From contig BDDC01000291.1 in NCBI GenBank assembly GCA_001662425.1, positions 1 through 64,000 on the forward strand: a stretch of DNA of 64,000 nt, given 5' to 3'. The notes below the pieces were generated by a model. The model ran no database searches, was not told the DNA's origin, and was given only the letters and a program-made list of their open reading frames with translations. The stretch is from Chlamydomonas sphaeroides. Its lineage: Eukaryota; Chlorophyta; Chlorophyceae; Chlamydomonadales; Chlamydomonadaceae. The translations under genes and the position numbers were made by a program. Below are positions 55,285 to 64,000 of this stretch, in pieces; position 1 is the first letter of the stretch; the number at the start of each line of letters is the position of its first letter.

Positions 55285-57613
55285 GGCGGCGGGGGCGGGG
55301 GCGTAGGGCGCTCGAACGCGGAGCTAAGGGTGGCGAGGGACGAGGCGGTGGAGGCGAAGGCGCGGAGGCTTGGACGGGTGGACGTTGAGGCTTGGGCTGC
55401 TGGTAGGCGCAGGCTGGGCAGCGGGGCTGCGCTGTGTTGGGGCGCGAAGGCAGAGTGCAGAGGGCTTAGCGAGTTGCGAGGGCAGCACGGTGCGGGAAAC
55501 ATGGAGGCTGCGGGAGAGGTTGCGCCTGGTCTGGGACCGAGCAGCGTGCCCGTCCGAGAGCGGAGTCGGCATGCCCACGACCAGACCCTCCCCCCCCCAC
55601 CGGATGGCGCAGCCCCTCGTCAGCCGCCCTCCAGCGGGTCACCGCGCGCCCGCGATCACATACAACTGGCTGAGCGACTTGATGGGGCCCAGTCGAATGC
55701 AGCTCGCTCCGCGGCCTGGCGCAACCACCAATTGCAGCTTGCTGCGTGCGTCAGCTGCACTCCTGCTTGATGCGAGATTAGCCGCGGCTGTGGACCCTGT
55801 TGCTGGCAACTGGTGTAGACTGCGGGGCCTCTTGACTTCATAACCAGCGTGGCAGTCGTTGTCCCAGGGAAACCGGATCGAGACGCCGTCAACCGTGTGT
55901 TGTTACAGGGCGCCTCGTCGCCAACTGGTTCACGTACAGGTGTGATGCTTGTTGTTGATGTGTTGTGATTGCATTTATTAGTTGGCCACACGCACCTACG
56001 GCACCGTCGCACCGTCACGCCACGATGACCAAGACGTTTATTGTTGACACACAGCAGAGGGGGACAGGCGGCGCGGGCGCGGACCGGAGCGATCGGCACC
56101 ACGGGGCCGCCTGCGCACGCGTGCTTAAGAGTCACAGATGACGGACGATCCACCAAAACCAAACGTTATGAGCGCCCTCTTGCCGACCAGCGCCAAACCC
56201 TGTTGCAGGATGAACGAGGAAACCTGAACCCAGAAAAAGCCGCCGCGTGTGTACGGGCGTACGGCAGTTGGACTACAACCGGGCGCGCATACAGCAAATG
56301 CGCGAACACCGTTGCAGCCAAAACGTCGAAGTCTCTGCCCAGGGCAAAGCGACAACCAAACTTCAACCGCGGCAACAGAGCGACGCGAGACGCGCCTATG
56401 GGCTCTGCGCCACGCACACAACAGCCCCCGCCAACCGGGGCGCCGCACACATAGGCACATGCGGTCTGGTGATCGCCGGGCGGCGCCGAGTGCTGGCGCC
56501 GCCGCAATCCATCCGAGACCGCCTGTATGTACGCCAAGTCACTGCGAAGGTTCCAAGCCACCGCCACACCTCAAAACCGCTAGCTATCCAGCCAACTCGC
56601 CATCAAAGCCCAGTATCGATGTTGTACACTCGCAGCCACCCGCCGCGTCACCGCTGAGGCCGGTACAAGTACCGGAAATTGAGGCGGCGGGATGGCCGCA
56701 CCTCACTGTATCCTCGGCAGCCGCTGGTGTGAAGCACACCGTTTGCGCGCGCCGGCAGCGCAAAACAGAACCCAAAGCAAAGCAGGAACGACCCCGCGCA
56801 ACGGGGCGCAGCGAGGCAGCGGCCTCAGCCACCGCTCGCCCGCAGGACACGCTACACCATCCTCAGCTTGTAACAGCTGGTGCACAACGGCAGGGCTCAA
56901 AAGGCAGGAGTCGAATCCCGAGTCCTTCATCCTCGACCAACGCCAGACAGGGTGGAGCAAATCCTCGTCACCAAAGCATACGCCTTGGACAATCCAGAAG
57001 TTGCGCTGGCAGCAGCTGCGCCGAGCTTCGGGCCCGGCAAGGCAAGCAAGTGCCTGCCGGGGCCCTGCACTTGCACGCTCAAGCGCTTCCACTCCCTTAC
57101 GAAGGGTATTCTTTGCCAAAATCGCCGCGCGGGCACAAGGCCAACCGCGCGACATTAGCAACGCAGCAGCAGCCGGAACAGCCAGCCACCGTGACCGCAC
57201 TTCAGCGCGTAAAGCGCTTTCAGCGGCCGCACTCAGGGCCGACTACGGCCGGTGCAGTTCATGGCAGAGCAGCGCCCAGGAGCGAGCACAGCACCACCGG
57301 CTCGCGTAAGCGGGGCCGCCATCAGCATTGGTAATGCGTTCTTCGACGCTACGAAACAACCCAGCTGCAGGTAAAGCAAAGCGTGCAACGGCACACTGCA
57401 CGACAACCACTCCGTATGCTCAACCGCCCATGCGTACCCTATGTCCCAGCAACAACAGGCCTTGGAGATGGTACAGGGCATTCAACGGCCACAAGCTGCA
57501 GCGAAGCTACAAGCCGCCCACAATCAACCATCAAACTTTATACAAGAAACCCAACGTCCCGTTATCAGCTCGCGCACACCCAACCCGAAAAGGGGCCAGC
57601 GCAGTCGCCGAGC
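55285..57613. other. Spacer upstream of the ankyrin gene
   Basis: About 2.3 kb lie between two minus-strand genes. The low end must hold the ankyrin promoter and 5' UTR, including the leader-like frame at 55502-55285. A plus-strand frame at 56249-57334 is long but lacks a credible start, splice pattern or known domain. Nothing else is supported. Confidence 0.4.
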
Positions 57614-59386
57614 TCACGCGCAGCGAGCGGTGGCGGAAACCTGGCTGGCAATCGACGCGCGCTGCAGGACGGCCATGCGGCAGGCGGCGCTCAGGCCCTC
57701 CTGCGCGTGCGTGGGGTCCTCCAGGCGGACCTCCACCGACTCGCCGCTCGCGTGCACAAGCTGGCGAGTGTTGCAAAGGACGCGAGTGATCTCGCGCGGC
57801 GCCTCGCCGCCGCGCGACTGCTCCTGCAGCAGCTGCTGCGCGCCGCAGCGGGCGGTGCGCAGGAGCCTGCCGGCGGTGGCAGCGCCGGGGCTGGAGGGAG
57901 CATAGACCGAGCTGGTCTTCGCGGCGCGCACGATGACGACGTTGTTGGGCGCGATCAGCTCGACGTCAAGCTCGGCGTCGCGGCCGCACACGACGACGAC
58001 GTCTCCAGCGCGCCGGATGTGCTTGGGCAGGTCGTCGACCTGAACGTCGAGCAGCTCGGGGCACGAGCGCAGCACTGTCGAGGGCAGGAACTCTGGGATG
58101 AGCGTGCGCAGCCGGGCGGCCTTGAGAGCCAGCGACTTGGCGTCCAGGTCGATCATGTCCAGTGACGTGCGGCCGGCGAAGAGCGCGGCGACGTTGGAGT
58201 CGTCGAGCTTCTGCCACACGAGGCGGTGCTGCTCAGCCAGGCGGGCGCGCAGGCTCTCGGGAGTGTACCTGCACAGAGGACAAGGGCTTCCTGAACCAAC
58301 ATGCCGCATGTCGGCAAACAACCAGGCGCCAGGAAGGCGCCTGTACCGCTCCAACGTAGCTGGCGCGGGCGCAAGACACTCAGTGCATCAACCATGCATG
58401 ATTGGGCAGCAGCAGGCTTCATCTAGCGGACTGCGCGCGAATCCGCCACGTGGCGCTACACCCTCGCAGGCGGCGGCTCACCGGTCCAGCATGGCAAGGA
58501 TGTGCGCGTCCGGCATGCACCATGGCTTCATCAGGTGCTTCTGGCGGGTCGCGTTCACAAGCTCCTGGACAATGCCGGTCGCGCGCGAGGCGCACTTCCA
58601 CAGCAGCTCAGGGTGGCGCTGCAGCAGGCCAGATGCAATTGCGCGGGCCTCGGGGTCAACCTGGTGAAGGGCCTGCAGCCAGTTGTCCACCTGAGGGACA
58701 AAAAGGACAAACGTGAATCCTCGTCAGCGGCATGCCGGCAGGCTTGGTCATACACACCGCGCCCAAGAAACCATGGCCAGGGGAAAAAATAGCCTAATAG
58801 TTAGCGCCGTAGGACTGGCCGCCGCGGGAGTTGGGTCCACGGCGAGCGCACATCCAGCGGAAACGGCCCCCGACGTGCTGCATTCCCCGATCCGAGTGGC
58901 GAAACAAGCCACAAGCATGGACTTGTATCAGCCCCAGGTGGAACGGAGTCTTGATCAGCACTGCGCGACGAACACCCCCGCCGCGACTGACCATCCTAGG
59001 TTCTACGAAGGGCTCCACCGCTGCGCAGTTCCCCTAGCAACTGTAAAGGCGAGCTGATGGCCTATGCCACCGTGCTCCCAAGCGCAGCTGCACGACCAAC
59101 TTACCATCTGGGACTCTCCTTCAGCAATAGACGCCTGCCACGCTGCCATGGCCGCCAGGCTGCTTGTGCTGCTGGTGATGTGAGCGGTGGCCTGCTTCTC
59201 CATCTGAGAAGACCAGCTTGAGGCGCCGACCGACCGAGCGCGAGGACGCAGCATCGGTGACGAGAACGTGCGCGTTGTGGTAGCGTCCAGGCTGGCTCCA
59301 GCGGCCTCGAGGGTGTCAGAGACGGCCGCGCGGGGGCTTAGCTGGCGCGACAGAAGACGGCGTCCAGCGCCTTGGAATGCACGCAT
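57614..59386 (-). CDS. Unrecognised protein with organelle leader and weak mTERF-like helical motifs
   Basis: I do not recognise this 381-residue protein. Exons are 59386-59105, 58690-58482 and 58268-57614, with matching phases; 59386 is the first ATG in frame. The first 60 residues (MRAFQGAGRRLLSRQLSPRA...) have many Arg and Ser and no acidic residue before position 23, as in mitochondrial or chloroplast leaders. The middle is helical, with two Pro-Glu-Leu-Leu blocks (LLQRHPELLWKC and LRSCPELLDVQVDDLP) that recall mTERF repeats. No full mTERF domain can be claimed. The C-terminal third has a beta-rich hydrophobic stretch (DVVVVCGRDAELDVELIAPN, then VVIVRAAKTSS) and then a helical region. Codon use matches the neighbours. 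It is divergent from the prenylcysteine oxidase gene. Confidence 0.65.
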
Positions 59387-59974
59387 TTTTGCTGGGTTGG
59401 GGGCACGTAAGTGGCCGCGCGACAAGTACGTAGGGGTACCGTGCACAGGTCCTGACTTTACGCTTCACGAACGGTGCTGACGCGTATTGCTTTTCCCTTT
59501 GGCCATGGGACTGTCGTACATCAGAACCCCCCGAACTCCAGGCGCTTCCACAACTCCAGATGCCGGGCGCGTGTGAAGCTGCCAAAAATGAAGCGCGCTG
59601 GTTGGGGACAGGGCCTAAAAGGGCTTTCCGAAGCTTTGCCGACACGCTGCGTATCTTGGCCTTGTCGGCGTTTCGCCTCGTCATGTCCCTGCATTGTCGC
59701 TGCATGCAATATCGCATTTAAGACAATAATTATATATGTCGCAATGCCGCAAAGCGGGGCAGTGGGGCCCTCGGGTCGCTTGCGCTCCTTTGAGTCCTTG
59801 TCGGCTTGTGTGTCGCACTGCCTGCCGATGCCCGCGACATACAGTATTACGATAGCGGCATGTGAGAAAGCCCTCGCGGCATGTAGCTGTCCATTTGTAG
59901 CTGTCCATTACCAGTTGGTCTCGGTGCCTGCGACTGACGACTTCGGCACCACAGTCACCATAGCGCCACATAGA
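59387..59974. promoter_or_regulatory. Divergent promoter region of the 57614 and prenylcysteine oxidase genes
   Basis: 588 bases separate the two start codons. An AT-rich patch with TATATAT at 59731-59737 lies about 240 bases before the oxidase start. No additional gene is evident. Confidence 0.5.
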
Positions 59975-62900
59975 ATGTCCGGTTGCAAGGAACGTGCGTG
60001 CAGTTTTGCGCTGCTGGCGACGCTGCTCTTGTCACTCGCTGAAGCGCGCGAGGCCACACGCGAGTTCCGCGACCAGCCCCGACGTGTTGCTATCGTAGGA
60101 GCGGGCGTGGGTGGCGCATTCACAGCAGCGCTGCTGTCAGTGAAGGAGCCTGCGCTGGAAGTGGACATGTGAGCAGGCGCCAAGCGGGGGGAACGGGGCG
60201 GGAGGCGGCGTGAGGGGGTAGCTACAGCGGGCACGTGCAAAAACACACTTGCCTGTGCAGCCAGAGGCCCACAACTTGGCTGTTATGTGCTGCCCTGCAT
60301 TCAGGCTAGAAGCCAGTGCGCAAGAGGGAGGCCGTGTCCAGGAATACTTCTACGAAGGGCAGGTGTGCGCATGCACGCACCCCGCGGGGAGTCATGGCGT
60401 ATCATGGGGAGCGACCTCTAGGACGAGACGACAGCGGGCTGGATACATCTGGCGTCTGCCAGATACATGTACGCTGCGACCATTCAAAAGCAATACATAC
60501 TCATTCAGTCCCCCCGAGGCGTCAGACCCCGGCACTCTACAGCTGGGCACCGGTCCAGCAGCAACGGCTAGCCACGCCGGCCCTGGAGCCCGCCAGATCC
60601 TGCCCCTTCGCACCCTCGGATGCCCGCTGCCTAGGGTTGCGCCATTACATACAATCCTCGTTGTCGTCATACTGTGGACTCGGATGTTCATAAGAGTATA
60701 TGCAGGCCACCACTCCACTGCCGTCGCAGCCAACCGGGCCTGCTGCTCACACAGCAAGCGCCCGCCGCGTCCCCAGGTGGCTCAGGAAGCCTCTTGGCCC
60801 AATGCCCGCCGGAGCACACGCAGGGCCTCCCCCGTAACCTGGCGCCCGCTAGCTTGGCTGCGGCTAGCAGCGGCGAGGGCCGCCCTGGACTGCTGCTGCG
60901 TCCGGGCGCTACGCGGCGCCGTGGCCGAGCCACATGAGCTCTTGGCCCTGACGCCGGCCGGGTGTAGAGCGGGCAGTGGCGCGCTGTTGCCGTTTCATGG
61001 CGATGACAGCGAGCAAGCCCTGTCACCCGAGCTGCCGCTCCTCGGCCCTCGCCGCCCCGACGCCAGGCCCTGGAGCTGGGCGCCTCCATCTTTTGGGACT
61101 ACAACCGCTACGTCAAGTCGGCAGCGGAGCGCCTAGGCCTGCGGCTGCGGTCGCCCTCCGCCACCGCCCGCGGCGGCGGCGGCAAGCCAGCCGGCGGCGG
61201 CACCTCCTCACCGCGCGACGGCCCAGACGGCGGCGCCGGCGGCCTCGCGGTCTGGGACGGCACCAAGCTGGCGCTTACGCTGGTGAGGCGGTAAGGGATG
61301 AAAGGGGGCGAGGGTCAAGGCACGTGGCCGGGGCCTGCCGCACGGACCCCATGCACGGGCCGCCAGGGGGCCCGCCGTCCTCGGCGCTAGTCCTGCACAC
61401 AGCCCCGCAAGCGCTTTGGTCGGTGCGGCCCCACCCAGGCCGCGGTCCCGGCGCCCATGCCTCACGCCTCGCGCCTTGCGCCGCCGTCCCGCCTTGCCGC
61501 CGCCTGCCGCCAGGGCGACTCCTGGTGGGACGTGCTGCGCGCCGCGCTGCGCTACGGCACCGCGGCGCTGCGGTACGGAGCGCTGGTGCGGGACGCCGCC
61601 AAACGCTTCGCGCGGGTGTACGACCTCCAGGCAAGCAACGCACCGGCGTCACGGCAGCGCTGCTGGCGCATGAGGCGCTCTCGGGCCCGCGTGCCGTGCC
61701 CCGCTCGTCCACACAAACGTGCCAGGGGGCGCGGCACGCGCCCGTGCCAGCGAGCCCGCGCCGCTGCCGTCCGCAGGCTGCCGGCGTGTCGTGGGACAGC
61801 CCGCAGCAGCTGCTGCAGGACCTGGGGCTGTACAACGAGACGCAGCAGGCGGCATCGGACTACATGCAGGTCGGCCGGGATGGGGAGATCGGGGCCGCTG
61901 CGCAAGCATTGCGGGGGGGGGGGTCCATCACGACATGACGTGCTGGGTGGACACCAGTGCACCCTGGCGGCGCCGTCGCCACGCGCCTGGGTGGTGATGG
62001 TCCCGTTGGTCGCGTGGCTCAGCACTCGGCTGCCGGGCGCACGGCACGGCAGGGCTGCGCTGCAGCCGTGTTCGTGGGGGGCGAGCATCGGGCGTGTCGT
62101 AGCGAGCGGCTGCTCCGGCGGTCCCCTGGCGGTCCCCTGGCTCGTGCCACACAGGCGTGGCTCATGCGGCGCAGCTGGTGGCTGTGGGGCGGCGCCGCCT
62201 TTGCCAACGAGGTGGCGGGCGCCGTCAACCGCTGCAACTACAACCAGGCCAACGCCAACATGAATGCGCTCGCGTGTGAGGCCAGGGGCCCGCTGCGCCA
62301 CCGCCCGGCTGCACCTCGCAGCGATGCGGCGCAGCGCAAGGCGCGCAGGCGCTGGCGCCTGCCGTATCTGAGCCCGGCCGCTCCTGCCCGGCCGCCCCGC
62401 AGCGCTGGTGTCGTTCGGCCCGGCGGCCTTCGGCAGCGTGTGGCAGGTGCGTGCGCGGCCGCGCCATGCGCCCTGGATGCTCCGCGCCCGCGCGCACCGC
62501 TACGCAGCCTCGCGCGCCCGTATGGGCCGTGTGAGCCCTGGCGCCAAGGCCATGCATCCGGCAGCCGCAACGGTAACAGAGACGCGGCGCTAGCGTGACC
62601 ACACATGGCGTCCTGAAATCCACATGGGTGCTGGAGCGCCTGCCGCCCGCCAGATTGACGGGGGCAACCGTCAGCTCGTCGCGGGGCTGCTGGCCGCCTC
62701 GGGGGCGCGGCTGCTGCGCTCCACGCGCGTGACGGCCGTGCGGCGTGACCCCCGGGACGGAAGCTACTGGCTCACGGCGGTGGCCGAGCCGCCCGCCGCC
62801 GGCACGGCCGGTGAGCGTGCTTGACAGGGTTTGTGGGGCTCTATGGAGGTGCGTGTTAGGTGGGGAGCGTTCCTCGCTTGGGCGCTCCCTGCGTCCACCC

Positions 62901-63708
62901 CGCGTGACATTGGCCGCACGCCTGCGTGGGGATCGTCCCCAGGGGCGCAGGAGCTAGGACCCTACGCGGCGGTCGTGCTGGCGGCGCCGCTGCTGGGCTC
63001 CGGGCTGCAGCTGGAGCTGGGGGACGCGGCGGCGCCACAGGCCGCGCCGCTGCTGGTGGAGCTGGCGGCAGCGGCCGCCGACCCAGCGGCGGCGGCCGCG
63101 GCGGAAGCCAGCGCGGACGCTGCGGCGCTGGCGGAGGCGTGCGCCGCAGCGTCTGTAGCGCACGCAGCCGATGGCTGCCGCCAGCTGGTTGCTGCGGCTA
63201 CCGCTGACGGCGTCGGCGGTGCTGGCGACGCAGAGACCGTGCCCGCGGTGACGCTGCAGCGGCCGTACCAGGTTACGATCACGACGTATGTGTTGGCGGG
63301 GCGGCTGCGGCCGGGCTTCTTCGGGGAGCGCGCGCTGCCGCCCTTGTCGGCGATCCTGGTGGCCGACGGCGCGCGGGCGCCCATCAGCGCGGTGTCCGCC
63401 AAGCCCGTCAGCGGCGAGGGCGGCAACGGCACTGGCAGCGGAGGGCAGTGGGTGTACAAGGCGCGTTTGGGGGCGCTTGGACGGCTGATGCAGGATAGGA
63501 TGGGGTGCGTCAGAGCGGCAGCTGGGGCTTGGGGCGGCACCGGTGCAGCGGCGCCAGGCGCGCCGTGCTGACGCCAGGCTGGGTGTGCTCCTCGGGCGCA
63601 GGTCTTCTCCAGGGAGGAGCCGTCGCAGGAGCTGCTGGCGTCCATGTTCGAGGCGGAGCCGCAGCCGCCGCAGTTGCTGGTCAGCAGGCGGTGGCGAGCC
63701 TACCCAAG
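59975..63708 (+). CDS. FCLY: Prenylcysteine / farnesylcysteine oxidase (PCYOX1/FCLY family), 3' end unresolved
   Basis: This FAD-dependent thioether oxidase cleaves prenylcysteine released from degraded prenylated proteins, usually in lysosome, vacuole or secretory compartments. Exons seen are 59975-60168, 60305-60362, 61067-61282, 61514-61630, 61777-61869, 62155-62275, 62403-62446, 62654-62810, 62943-63460 and 63602-63708. A signal peptide (SFALLATLLLSLAEA) precedes the dinucleotide fold VAIVGAGVGGA. Then come ALELGASIFWDYNRYVK, FANEVAGAVNRCNYNQANAN and IDGGNRQLVAGLL, all family landmarks. Exon 9 adds an Ala-rich insertion of about 60 residues. Introns 4 (CAG|GCAAGC) and probably 9 (AAG|GCGCGT) use GC donors. 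After AYP at the end of exon 10 the expected C-terminal block is not clearly found. A candidate terminal exon after 63835 would read SVSLERPASSVW and stop near 63935, but the gene may continue past the window. Confidence 0.86.
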
Positions 63709-64000
63709 GTGCGCATGGCGTCAGCCGCCACCATACGCTGGGGCCCTGCGGGGGCGAGCTGGCACTCACCGGCTTCACCCCTGGCCTCGCCCGCTGCACC
63801 CAGACCGCCCCGGCCCTTGGGTGCCTTTCGTCTTACAGCGTGTCCCTGGAGCGCCCGGCTTCATCTGTGTGGTCGCGATGGCGCGTGTCAGCACCAAACC
63901 CGCACTGCACAGCTCCTTCGCCCCCAGCTTGCTGAGCATGTGGTGGTGCTGCTACGTTGTGTGGTCAGAAATAAGTATAAGTATAATAATAATACAAAAT
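63709..64000. other. Right edge: terminal intron or exon of the oxidase gene, then an AT-rich tail
   Basis: The last 292 bases contain candidate acceptors near 63803 and 63838. They end in a strongly AT-rich stretch (ATAAGTATAAGTATAATAAT), unlike the rest of the window. It could be the 3' UTR of the oxidase gene or intron. Confidence 0.4.

Noticed and set aside
56249..57334. A 361-codon plus-strand frame in the spacer
   Set aside because: It has no ATG-context start, no family motif and non-coding composition. It is kept only as a remark on the spacer.

Overview
The window is nuclear DNA from a GC-rich green alga, most likely a chlorophycean (Chlamydomonas/Volvox/Sphaeropleales type). The evidence is strong GC3 codon bias, many short GT-AG introns, TGTAA polyadenylation signals, and plant-type genes: a chlorophyll a/b-binding antenna protein, an SBP-box transcription factor, PPDK and a WIPI/ATG18 protein. 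Gene models were built by hand: exons were joined only where splice sites and reading phase agreed and the protein matched a family. No transcript data were available.

Layout. 88-1718 (-) oligoribonuclease, whose 3' end lies off the left edge. 2287-5521 (-) HAD hydrolase with an organelle-type leader. 5737-11333 (-) a 1,524-residue, mostly low-complexity protein rich in GW/WG dipeptides, not recognised. 12067-14243 (+) HOP2 meiotic recombination factor. 15374-17137 (-) LHCA-type antenna protein. 18113-20888 (-) ATG18/WIPI3-4 protein. 21321-27800 (-) nucleoporin NUP107. 28043-30345 (+) PAQR/hemolysin-III membrane protein. 32452-40650 (-) SBP-box plus ankyrin transcription factor of the SPL1/7/12-CRR1 class. 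40651-44490 repeat-rich spacer. 44491-51371 (+) pyruvate, phosphate dikinase in 19 exons. 52704-55284 (-) small ankyrin protein. 57614-59386 (-) unrecognised, probably organellar protein. 59975 to at least 63708 (+) prenylcysteine/farnesylcysteine oxidase, 3' end unresolved.

These are independent housekeeping, photosynthesis and regulatory genes with no operon logic. Four pairs are divergent (GW protein/HOP2, NUP107/PAQR, SBP factor/PPDK, 57614 protein/PCYOX) and three are convergent (HOP2/LHCA, PAQR/SBP, PPDK/ankyrin). Tandem and inverted repeats sit mainly in introns and in the 40.7-44.3 kb spacer. I saw no tRNA, rRNA, CRISPR array or intact transposon.

The items most worth follow-up are the GW-rich protein (candidate Argonaute partner with SUMO-, PCNA- and 14-3-3-like motifs), a group of GC-AG introns, a 40-bp element shared by two ankyrin-gene introns, and a near-perfect 40-bp foldback in a HAD-gene intron.
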